Part shown: in pieces, positions 55,278 through 62,941 of the stretch | Layout of the letters: the number at the start of each line of letters is the position of its first letter | Position numbering within the stretch: position 1 is the stretch's first letter | NCBI GenBank assembly: GCA_019638515.1 | Contig: JAHBTS010000001.1 | Location: forward strand, 310,001 to 374,000 | Direction: 5' to 3' | Origin: Chitinophagales bacterium | Lineage (GTDB): Bacteria > Bacteroidota > Bacteroidia > Chitinophagales > LD1 | DNA: 64,000 nt | Program-made: the position numbers and the translations under genes | Notes under the pieces: generated by a model | Seen by the model: the letters and a program-made list of their open reading frames with translations, nothing else | Database searches by the model: none | Told to the model about the DNA's origin: nothing

Positions 55278-56867
55278 CTATGCTGCTTCGTTTTTAAAAG
55301 GCAAGTAAATTTCAAAACTACTGCCTTTGCCTAGCTCGCTATCTACAGAAATATCGCCACCGTGAGCAGACATAATAATTTTTACATAGCTCAAGCCTAA
55401 ACCAAATCCTTTTACATTGTGGATATTACCGGTTGGTACACGGTAAAATTTCTCGAATATGCGTTTTAAATTTTCTTTAGAAATACCAATGCCGTTGTCT
55501 TTTATGGTAATAAAAATTCCATGCTTGGAACTGCGCGTATTTATTTCTATTTCCGGATCGGCATCTCTTCGATATTTAATGGCATTATCAAACAAGTTAA
55601 AGAGGGCGTTGGTGAGGTGAAATTTATCGCCTTCAATTTCACATTCTGCTGCTCCAAAACGCTTTACCAATAGTCCATTTTCGTTTTGCAGTCGCAGGGT
55701 TAGCGAATCGGTAATATCGTTTAGTAGTTGGTGTATGTTTACTTGTTCCTTTTTCAACTTAAAATCGCCACGGTCTAAACGCGCTACCTGCAATACGTTT
55801 TCAATATGGCCGCTTAGGCGTTTGTTTTCTTCTTCAATAATATGTGCGTAGTTGCTTATCTTTTCTTTGTTTTCTTGCACGCGCTCATTTAGCAGCATTT
55901 GGCTAGCCAGCGATATGGTAGATACGGGAGTTTTAAATTCATGCGTCATATTATTGATGAAATCGGTTTTGAGTTCATCTAATTTTTTTTGGTAGAAAAT
56001 AATGTAGAATGCTCCGCCAAACGAAGCCACAATAATTAGAATGAACGCCAGCGATGCACTGAGCATCAGCCACATACTTTTAAAAATAAAACTCTTTTTG
56101 TTGGGAAAGTTGATGATGAGTATTCCTGAATTTTCGTAAAAATCGTTTGGGAAAAGCGGCACGGAATAGTAGCTGGAAAACTGCTCTTTGTTTACTTTCT
56201 TTAAGGTTCCAAATAGTTTTTTATCCATAAAATTATCGAATACGGCATATTGGAAACTGCTGTCTATTCCCTCTTTTGCAAACTCTGTTTTTAGTAGTAG
56301 TTCCACTAAAGATTGGTTGAGTTTGTCGTCTAAGCATTTGTCTTCGAGCATAAACTGCATGGCCAAGTCGTGAAACATACGGTTGTATTTCCTAAATTGA
56401 TATTCAATCAATTCTTTTTCGCGCTCCTCCGGGGTTTGTGTTTTTTTAAGTTCTCTTTGGCTAATGGCATGTAAACCTTTAGCGTGGTCTTGCAACACTT
56501 CTATGCTGCCATAAAACTTACTTATGAAGGTGCCGGAAGTATCTGTAAATCCAAACTTCATAGCATGCTGACCTACAGAATCAATAAGTGTAAATTTTGG
56601 GTTTAGCGTTTTTATAGATTGAATGGTATCGTAGATAGTGGCCATTGATTTTCCCAAGTCGGGCAAGCCTGTTTGCGAAAAGTAGAGTACGGCTTCGTTG
56701 CGCTCTAGCTGTTGGGTAACGGCATTGAGTGCTACCATTACGCCTTGGTCGAATTTTTCTTCACGCACAGCGTAGCTTTGTTTTACCCAAGTAAATTGAA
56801 TGTACATTAAGCCGCCAAGCGCCAACACTATGGCTAAGCCAATAACCGGAATCCATTTAATTTTCAT
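55278..56867 (-). CDS. Sensor histidine kinase (HisKA type), orphan
   Basis: A 529-residue membrane kinase. Transmembrane helices at ~7-27 and ~266-288 flank a ~240-residue periplasmic sensor region rich in charged helices. No HAMP domain is obvious between the second helix and the H-box. The dimerisation/phospho-acceptor motif is NNMTHEFKTPVSTIS (His309). The ATPase shows NALFNLFDNAIKY, IKDNGIGI, FEKFYRVP and GFGLGLSYV. The resemblance is to RprX-type kinases of Bacteroides, whose response regulator gene is normally adjacent. Here no response-regulator gene flanks it, so its partner must be elsewhere. Confidence 0.92.
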   Translation of the reverse strand: MKIKWIPVIGLAIVLALGGLMYIQFTWVKQSYAVREEKFDQGVMVALNAVTQQLERNEAVLYFSQTGLPDLGKSMATIYDTIQSIKTLNPKFTLIDSVGQHAMKFGFTDTSGTFISKFYGSIEVLQDHAKGLHAISQRELKKTQTPEEREKELIEYQFRKYNRMFHDLAMQFMLEDKCLDDKLNQSLVELLLKTEFAKEGIDSSFQYAVFDNFMDKKLFGTLKKVNKEQFSSYYSVPLFPNDFYENSGILIINFPNKKSFIFKSMWLMLSASLAFILIIVASFGGAFYIIFYQKKLDELKTDFINNMTHEFKTPVSTISLASQMLLNERVQENKEKISNYAHIIEEENKRLSGHIENVLQVARLDRGDFKLKKEQVNIHQLLNDITDSLTLRLQNENGLLVKRFGAAECEIEGDKFHLTNALFNLFDNAIKYRRDADPEIEINTRSSKHGIFITIKDNGIGISKENLKRIFEKFYRVPTGNIHNVKGFGLGLSYVKIIMSAHGGDISVDSELGKGSSFEIYLPFKNEAA

Positions 56868-56931
56868 GGTAAATATTTTCGCAACAAATATGCACGAACC
56901 GTTGCAAACAATAGCTTCTATTTAACTTTAG

Positions 56932-56964
56932 TTGCAAATAGGAAGGTGATTTATCTATTTGCAA
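56932..56964. promoter_or_regulatory. 10-bp inverted repeat between the kinase and mdh genes
   Basis: TTGCAAATAG (56932-56941) and CTATTTGCAA (56955-56964) are perfect complements separated by 13 bases. A further GTTGCAAA lies at 56901-56908, exactly 30 bp before the GTTGCAAA at 56931. The right arm contains the -33 TTTG of the mdh promoter, so a bound regulator would affect mdh initiation. Confidence 0.5.
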
Positions 56965-56987
56965 ATTCATTTTTACGCTTAGCTTCG
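56958..56987 (+). promoter_or_regulatory. Promoter of mdh
   Basis: TTTG at 56958-56961, 18-base spacer, TAGCTTCG at 56980-56987, followed by C. It matches TTTG-N18-TAnnTTYG, with a leader of ~18 nt to the ATG at 57011. Confidence 0.5.
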
Positions 56988-57010
56988 CAACACATTTAAA
57001 AAATTTAATA

Positions 57011-57946
57011 ATGAAAATAACAGTAGTAGGTGCCGGTGCTGTGGGTGCAACAGCGGCAGACAACATTGCAAGAAAAGAGCTTGCAGAGGAATTGATTTTA
57101 GTTGACATCAAAGAAGGTTTTGCAGAGGGCAAGGCTATGGATATGATGCAAACGGCTACTTTAGTTGGGTTCGATACTAAGGTGAAAGGTGTAACCAACG
57201 ATTACGCTGCAACCGCAGGAACCGATGTGGCTGTAATTACTTCGGGCATTCCGCGCAAGCCGGGAATGACGCGAGAAGAACTGATTGGCACCAATGCCTC
57301 CATTGTGAAAGGGGTTACTGAAAATATTTTAAAACATTCTCCAAATGCCATTATTGTAATTGTGAGCAATCCGATGGATACCATGACCTACTTGGCGCTC
57401 AAAAGCAGTGGCTTGCCCAAAAACAGAGTAATTGGTATGGGTGGAATTTTAGATAGCTCTCGCTTTAAATTTAATTTAAGCAATGCTTTAAACTGCTCTC
57501 CAAACGATTTGCACGGAGTAGTAATTGGCGGACATGGCGATACAACCATGATCCCTTTAACGCGTTTAGCTACATTAAACGGTTTGCCTGTAAGCAATTT
57601 ATTAAGCGAAGAAGCATTAAATGAAGTAGCAGCTGCTACTATGGTTGGTGGCGCTACATTAACCAAACTCATTGGCACTTCGGCTTGGTATGCTCCGGGA
57701 GCAGCCGTTGCAGCATTAGTAGAAAGCATTGTGCGCAACGAGAAAAAAGTGTATCCATGCTGTGTGGCATTAGATGGCGAATACGGGCAAAAAGATATTT
57801 GCTTGGGCGTGCCGGTAGTGCTTGGCAAAAACGGATGGGAGAAAATCGTAGATTACAAATTGAATACTGCTGAACAAGAAGCATTCAATAAGAGTGCAGA
57901 TGCAGTACGTAATATGAACAGCGTATTAAGCACACTCACGCTATAA
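57011..57946 (+). CDS. mdh: Malate dehydrogenase, NAD-dependent (LDH-like type)
   Basis: A 311-residue cytoplasmic TCA-cycle enzyme interconverting malate and oxaloacetate. NAD binding is seen in VVGAGAVGATAAD with the adenine-ribose Asp32 (LVDIKE). The substrate-specificity loop GIPRKPGMTREEL has Arg82 and Arg88; the arginine at 82, where lactate dehydrogenases have glutamine, marks a malate enzyme. Catalytic Asp148/Arg151 (LDSSRF) and His175 (GGHGDTT) are present. It belongs to the short MDH group also found in Chlorobi and many Bacteroidota. It is monocistronic with its own promoter and terminator. Confidence 0.96.
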   Translation: MKITVVGAGAVGATAADNIARKELAEELILVDIKEGFAEGKAMDMMQTATLVGFDTKVKGVTNDYAATAGTDVAVITSGIPRKPGMTREELIGTNASIVKGVTENILKHSPNAIIVIVSNPMDTMTYLALKSSGLPKNRVIGMGGILDSSRFKFNLSNALNCSPNDLHGVVIGGHGDTTMIPLTRLATLNGLPVSNLLSEEALNEVAAATMVGGATLTKLIGTSAWYAPGAAVAALVESIVRNEKKVYPCCVALDGEYGQKDICLGVPVVLGKNGWEKIVDYKLNTAEQEAFNKSADAVRNMNSVLSTLTL

Positions 57947-57974
57947 TAAAGATAGTATAGAACGGAACAAAGGG

Positions 57975-58008
57975 AGCGGAAACGGAGCAATCTGTTTTCG
58001 CTTTTTTT
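57975..58008 (+). terminator. Intrinsic terminator of mdh
   Basis: GCGGAAAC (57976-57983) pairs with GTTTTCGC (57994-58001), eight pairs with one G-T wobble, followed by seven T. Confidence 0.85.
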
Positions 58009-58017
58009 ATGCTGTAA

Positions 58018-58048
58018 TTTGAAGGCACAAAACTTTTACACACTTTCG
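58018..58048 (+). promoter_or_regulatory. Promoter of the lgt operon
   Basis: TTTG at 58018-58021, 19-base spacer, CACTTTCG at 58041-58048 (one mismatch to TAnnTTYG), then CCAC and the lgt ATG. The -7 box lies four bases from the start codon. Confidence 0.5.
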
Positions 58049-58052
58049 CCAC

Positions 58053-58841
58053 ATGCTCAATTACATTGTTTGGAATCCCAGTCCCGATGCTATTTCCATT
58101 GGAACTTTTGCCGTGAAGTGGTACGGCTTAAGCTGGGGCACAGCAATTTTACTTTGCTTTGCTTTAGCACAGTGGTTTTGTAAGCGCGAGGGCAAAGATC
58201 CCGAGAAAATGGCAGACCTAATGATTTATGTTTTTTCTGCCGCATTGGTAGGCGCTCGTTTGGCACAAGCAATTTTTTATGAACCGGAGCGGTATCTACA
58301 AAACCCAATAGAAATTTTTATGGTGTGGAGGGGCGGCTTAGCCAGCCACGGAGGCGTAGCAGGTGTGTTTGCCGGAATGTGGATTTTTAGTAAACGCTAT
58401 CCGGAATATGGCTATTTGTGGCTCATGGAGCGCACGGCTATTGCTTCAATTATTGCAGGTGTTTTAATACGCTTGGGCAACCTTATGAATAGTGAATTGG
58501 TTGGTAGGGCAACCGATGTGTCGTGGGCATTTATTTTTGTACAAGTAGATGCCATTCCGCGTCATCCAACTGTATTATACGAATCTATTGCTTATGCACT
58601 TATTCTATTGCTTCAATTATTGTTGTATAGAAGAATCGAAAACAAAATGCCCGGAATTTACCTGAGTGTTTTCTTAACCGTTATTTTTTCTACCCGTTTG
58701 TTGTTGGAGTTTACTAAGGAGCCGGAAGCGAGTGGTATATTGGGCTTAAGCAGTACTCAAACACTTAGTTTACCTTTAATTGCACTTGGTTTAGTTATGT
58801 TTGGCTTAACCTTTAGCGGCAAATTAAAAAATACAAGATGA
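58053..58841 (+). CDS. lgt: Prolipoprotein diacylglyceryl transferase
   Basis: A 262-residue inner-membrane enzyme with about seven helices that transfers diacylglycerol from phosphatidylglycerol to the lipobox cysteine, the first step of lipoprotein maturation. Key motifs are FAVKWYGLSWG, GGLASHGGVAGVFAG (catalytic-region His), and the Lgt signature region LIRLGNLMNSELVG, where the usual GR-x-x-NF is RLGNL. RHPTVLYES and RLLLEFTKEPE follow. It heads a tight operon, overlapping the next gene by four bases (ATGA). The M1 peptidase at 41484 is a likely client lipoprotein. Confidence 0.94.
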   Translation: MLNYIVWNPSPDAISIGTFAVKWYGLSWGTAILLCFALAQWFCKREGKDPEKMADLMIYVFSAALVGARLAQAIFYEPERYLQNPIEIFMVWRGGLASHGGVAGVFAGMWIFSKRYPEYGYLWLMERTAIASIIAGVLIRLGNLMNSELVGRATDVSWAFIFVQVDAIPRHPTVLYESIAYALILLLQLLLYRRIENKMPGIYLSVFLTVIFSTRLLLEFTKEPEASGILGLSSTQTLSLPLIALGLVMFGLTFSGKLKNTR

Positions 58842-59551
58842 GTTACGGGAAATGGATTGGTGCAGGATTAGGGTGGATGGTTGGTGGACCTATTGGCGGT
58901 CTATTAGGTTTTGCCGCAGGTAATTTACTAAACGATACACCAGAAGCCGAAGCTGTTGATTCCGGCAGCAATGTAAGCGAGTTGGAGGCTTGTTTGCTTG
59001 TAATTGCAACACACGTTATTAAAGCCGATGGGAAAGCAACGTTACAAGAAGTTGAGTTTGTACGTCAGCAATTGATAGCCACTAATGGCGAGCAATTTAT
59101 AGAAGATAAAATGCAGGTGTTTCATCATTGTATGGCACACACTTATGAACTCGAAAAATCTTGCGGCTATATTAGAATATACCAAAGCGAAACTGTAGCC
59201 ATACAAACTTTGCGCTGGGCTTTTGCCATTGCAATATGCGATAATCAACTTTCGGAGAAGGAGCGTAAACTCCTATTTTATATAGCCGGATTGCTGAATA
59301 TAAACGATGTGGTATTCAAAAAACTGTTGGCAGAGTGGCAGCCCAAAGTTCAATCACTTTTCGATTTGTTTGAATTGAAAGAAACCGCAACCAAGGCAGA
59401 GTTGGTAACGGCATACAGGCAGTTGGTGCTGCAATTGCATCCCGATAAAAATCCGAATTATACAGAGAAACAACGTAAGCAAGCAGAGTTAAAACTTCAG
59501 CAATTACGCGAAGCATATCAGCAATTACTGAAAGAAAAATTTAGCGCATAA
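58838..59551 (+). CDS. DjlA-like co-chaperone: TerB domain plus C-terminal J domain
   Basis: A 237-residue protein. The N-terminus is Gly-rich and hydrophobic (GAGLGWMVGGPIGGLLGFAAG), a possible membrane-interacting glycine zipper. Residues ~45-160 match the TerB/DjlA central domain (CLLVIATHVIKADGKATLQEVEFVR, ICDNQLSEKERKLL). The C-terminal J domain has the HPD triad (LQLHPDKN, His201-Asp203), needed to stimulate DnaK. It overlaps lgt by four bases and its TAA is directly followed by the GTG of the next gene, so all three are translationally coupled. Confidence 0.9.
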   Translation: MSYGKWIGAGLGWMVGGPIGGLLGFAAGNLLNDTPEAEAVDSGSNVSELEACLLVIATHVIKADGKATLQEVEFVRQQLIATNGEQFIEDKMQVFHHCMAHTYELEKSCGYIRIYQSETVAIQTLRWAFAIAICDNQLSEKERKLLFYIAGLLNINDVVFKKLLAEWQPKVQSLFDLFELKETATKAELVTAYRQLVLQLHPDKNPNYTEKQRKQAELKLQQLREAYQQLLKEKFSA

Positions 59552-61108
59552 GTGGTAACAGCAAAAGAGATTATTGAAAGTATTCCCAGTAGGTTTAGGA
59601 AAGAAAAATGTGAAGGTTACAATGCAGTAGTGCACCTTAACTTAAGTGGCGCTGCGCCATTGCAATATACAATTCGTATAGCTGCGCAGCAGTGTACGGT
59701 AAGTGTAGGTTTGCATTTTGAGCCGGATTGCGAAGTGGTAGCATCTGCCGAAAATTATGCGGCATTAGAAACAGGTGCGCTAAACCCGCAATGGGCATTG
59801 GTTTCAGGGAAAGTAAAAGTGAGTAATGTGGCAACCATGCTTCGTTTTACCAAGTGCTTCAGGCGTTTTGAAAAGGTGCATGAAAGCAAGCTGCTGCACG
59901 AAGAAGCCAAACTAAAAAATGTAGAAAGGCCAATGTTGGCAGGTCCGCTGAGTGGGGTGAAGATTGTGGATTTTACAAGGCTTTTGCCCGGCCCAATTGC
60001 CACTATGTTTTTAGCACAACAAGGAGCAGAGGTTATTAAGATAGAAGATCCGGACAATCCGGATTACATCAGAAGTTTTGAGCCGCAGGTAGCCGGAGTT
60101 TCTGCATACTATTTATCGTTGAATGCAAATAAAAAAAGCATTGCTATCAATTTTTTAACCCAAGAAGGAAGAGCCTGTTTATTGAAGCTTATTAAAACTG
60201 CAGATGTATTGGTAGAGCAGTTTAGACCGGGTGTAATGAAAAAATTCGGATTGGATTTTGAAACACTTAGTGCCATAAATCCCCAATTGATTTATGTTTC
60301 CATTACGGGATATGGCGCCACTTCTTTTCGTGCTAAAGCTGCCGGACACGATATGAACTACATTGCAGAGAGCGGTTTGCCATTTATTACAGGCACGAAG
60401 CCAACATTGCCGGGTTTTCAGGCAGCTGATGTGGCGGGTGGTGCTTATATGGCAATGAATGCTATTACAACGGCACTTTTTCAACGAACCAAAGATGGAA
60501 AAGGAACATATATAAATGTAGCAATGGCAGATTGCGTATTGCCTTTAATGGTGCTTCCTTTGGCGGCACAGCAGCTACAGCAGCAGCCACTTACTGCCGA
60601 AAATTTTGAATTGGCTGGCAGCATTGCCAATTATAATATTTACCAGTGTGCCGATAAAAAATATATTGCTTTGGGAGCCTTAGAGCCTAAGTTTTGGAGT
60701 GCGTTTTGCCGAATGGTACATAAGCCCGAATGGCAGGAAAAGATTATTGCTTCCAAGGAGGAGATGGTATTATTGAAGCAAGAAGTTTCAACGCTTTTCT
60801 ATTCTAAAAACAGAGGGGAGTGGCTACAAATTTTTGCAGAAGCAGATGTATGTGTTTCTCCCGTAAATGATGTAAGTGAAGTATTGCAGTCGCCATATTT
60901 TTCCCAACAAAAAATGTTTATAGAAACAGAAATTACGCCCGATAAAAAGTTGCAAATTTTGAGGCATCCGGTAGAGTTTGGGCAGTCGGATTTTAGTAAG
61001 TTTTGGTCGGCACCTATATTGGGCGAAGATACGGCTGCCGTACTTTCTGCCATAGGTGTAGATGAAAAAAATATTAAAGAATTAGCAGCAAAAGGAATTG
61101 TAAAATAG
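59552..61108 (+). CDS. SCP2 sterol-carrier domain fused to alpha-methylacyl-CoA racemase/CoA-transferase family III
   Basis: A 518-residue two-domain protein. Residues ~1-115 are an SCP2-like lipid-binding domain (VVHLNLSGAAPLQYTI ... WALVSGKVKVSNVATMLRF). Residues ~136-518 are a CaiB/BaiF family III domain (IVDFTRLLPGPIATMFLAQQ, GAEVIKIEDPDNPDYIR, NANKKSIAI, VLVEQFRPGVMKK, YVSITGYG). The active-site region AGHDMNY has His266, with Asp293 in AADVAGG. These match the His/Asp pair of alpha-methylacyl-CoA racemase rather than the lone catalytic Asp of CoA-transferases. The GTG start abuts the upstream stop. The predicted role is epimerising 2-methyl-branched acyl-CoA delivered by the SCP2 domain. 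Confidence 0.88.
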   Translation: MVTAKEIIESIPSRFRKEKCEGYNAVVHLNLSGAAPLQYTIRIAAQQCTVSVGLHFEPDCEVVASAENYAALETGALNPQWALVSGKVKVSNVATMLRFTKCFRRFEKVHESKLLHEEAKLKNVERPMLAGPLSGVKIVDFTRLLPGPIATMFLAQQGAEVIKIEDPDNPDYIRSFEPQVAGVSAYYLSLNANKKSIAINFLTQEGRACLLKLIKTADVLVEQFRPGVMKKFGLDFETLSAINPQLIYVSITGYGATSFRAKAAGHDMNYIAESGLPFITGTKPTLPGFQAADVAGGAYMAMNAITTALFQRTKDGKGTYINVAMADCVLPLMVLPLAAQQLQQQPLTAENFELAGSIANYNIYQCADKKYIALGALEPKFWSAFCRMVHKPEWQEKIIASKEEMVLLKQEVSTLFYSKNRGEWLQIFAEADVCVSPVNDVSEVLQSPYFSQQKMFIETEITPDKKLQILRHPVEFGQSDFSKFWSAPILGEDTAAVLSAIGVDEKNIKELAAKGIVK

Positions 61109-61117
61109 TATTGTAGT

Positions 61118-62932
61118 ATGATGATACATAAACTTGGTGTTGTATGGATAATGGCAATAGCTCTATGGTGCAGCACAGCCACAGCAGGCGATTTAAAGAA
61201 AGGATACAAATTGTTGAATACCGGTGTTTATGAAGAAGCCATTGCAAATTTTACCGATGAGTTGAAGAAATCGCCTGATAATGTAGCTGCCAATTTTGGT
61301 TTGGCAAGAGTGTTTAAAGCAAAAGATTTTAAGGACTATAATTTAGATTCTGCTTTTGTTTTTGCTAAGCGAGCATTTATGAAGTTGCCATTGCCTCCCG
61401 ATGATAAAAACACCAAAAAGTATCTTGAGTTTGGCGTGCGAGATTTTACGGTGCAAGAGCTGTATCAGCAAATTCAAAAAGATGCCTTTTATGAAACAGT
61501 AAAGGTAAACAGTATCGAAAAGTATAATCACTTTATTGCTGTTTACAGCGATAAAAATTTGTTGGAACAAGCAACCGATAAACGCAATGCGTTGGCATAC
61601 GAGGCTGCCCAAAAAGCAAATACACACGAAGCGCTTAAAGTTTTCTTAGATACCTATGGTGCTGCTAAAGAAGCTCCACAAGCTACCATGCTATACGAGC
61701 AGTTGTTGTACAAAAGCATTACTGCCGATGGTAAGCCAGAATCGTATAAAAAGTATATGGAGCAGTATCCTAAAGGTGCGTATTTCGAAGAAGCAAAAAG
61801 CGAATTTGAGCAGCGCGGTTTAGAAAAAACTTTACACGAGAATACTTTAGATGCGTATGTAAAATTTCAACGCAGCTATCCTAATCATCCTTCTATTGGC
61901 AGAGTGCAGGATAGTATTTATGTGTTGTTTACTAAAGAGGGTGAAGCCGATTTGTATAAAGACTTTTTGCGCTTATATCCAACCAATAGAAATATTTTTA
62001 CAGCATGGCGCGAACTTTACTTGTTAGAAACGGTACACGCCACCACACAGGAGTTCGATAGTTTTGTACAACACTATCCTAACTACCCATTTATGAGTGA
62101 AGTGCAGCAAGATATAGAGCGCTCAAAGGTTGAATATAAAACGCTAAAGCGCGATGAAAAGTTTGGGTATATAAATGCTGCCACAGGTGAAGAATTGATT
62201 CCTGTTCAGTTTACGGAGGCAAATGATTTTTACGATGGATTGGCAGCAGTAACTAAAGAAGATTGCGATGGTAACTGCTATTACTATTATATCAATAAGA
62301 AAGGTGATACAGCTTTTGCTTCGTTCTTTAACTATGCAGGCGATTTTGTAGATGGAAGAGCCGTGGTTGGTATAGGTAATTGTAGCGAAGATTCTTGTAT
62401 GTACGGAGTTGTAGATAAACGAGGTAAGTTTATTGTACCCGCAATTTACACAGAGGTGGATGATGTGAGCGAGGGATTCTATGCAGCAGCTGTTGGTGAG
62501 AAGTACGGCTTTTTAGATAGAAGAGGGCGAGTAGCTATTGATTTTAAATACAAGGATGCACTTGCATTTAAAGAAGGTGTAGCGGCTGTAAAAACCGATA
62601 GTGGTTGGGCTTTTATAGATACCAACGGTACGCGCTTGAACGCTACCTATTATGCGCAAACATCGGTGTTTTCATCGGCACTTTGTGCGGTAACCGAAAA
62701 CGATTCCACTTGGGGCTACATCAACCATAGTTTTAATTGGGTAATAGCACCGAGTTATGCAGAGGCAAACGATTTTGAAAAAGGCTATGCCGTTGTTGCC
62801 GTTCGCGAGCGTGTAAAAGGAAAAAAAGGGATTTTTGTATATCAAAGATTTAAGATAGACAGCACCGGAAGAGTGGCGGAAAAATTGGTGGCTGCTACGC
62901 CTAAAAAAAGCGGTAAACGGAAAAGGAAATAA
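61118..62932 (+). CDS. Secreted TPR and WG-repeat protein
   Basis: A 604-residue exported protein with signal peptide ending at TATAGD. The N-terminal third contains TPR-like helices (GYKLLNTGVYEEAIANFTDELKKSP) and several tandem helical units marked by YPxxxx (FQRSYPNHPSI, FLRLYPTNRN, FVQHYPNYPFM). From ~345 onward lie five to six WG repeats (KFGYINAATGEELIPVQF, YGVVDKRGKFIVPAIYTE, YGFLDRRGRVAIDFKY, WGYINHSFNWVIAPSY). The C-terminus is very basic (KKSGKRKRK). WG-repeat proteins of Bacteroidota have no settled function. It is the last gene of the lgt operon, 9 bp after the racemase gene. Confidence 0.85.
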   Translation: MMIHKLGVVWIMAIALWCSTATAGDLKKGYKLLNTGVYEEAIANFTDELKKSPDNVAANFGLARVFKAKDFKDYNLDSAFVFAKRAFMKLPLPPDDKNTKKYLEFGVRDFTVQELYQQIQKDAFYETVKVNSIEKYNHFIAVYSDKNLLEQATDKRNALAYEAAQKANTHEALKVFLDTYGAAKEAPQATMLYEQLLYKSITADGKPESYKKYMEQYPKGAYFEEAKSEFEQRGLEKTLHENTLDAYVKFQRSYPNHPSIGRVQDSIYVLFTKEGEADLYKDFLRLYPTNRNIFTAWRELYLLETVHATTQEFDSFVQHYPNYPFMSEVQQDIERSKVEYKTLKRDEKFGYINAATGEELIPVQFTEANDFYDGLAAVTKEDCDGNCYYYYINKKGDTAFASFFNYAGDFVDGRAVVGIGNCSEDSCMYGVVDKRGKFIVPAIYTEVDDVSEGFYAAAVGEKYGFLDRRGRVAIDFKYKDALAFKEGVAAVKTDSGWAFIDTNGTRLNATYYAQTSVFSSALCAVTENDSTWGYINHSFNWVIAPSYAEANDFEKGYAVVAVRERVKGKKGIFVYQRFKIDSTGRVAEKLVAATPKKSGKRKRK

Positions 62933-62941
62933 GCGGGCAAC

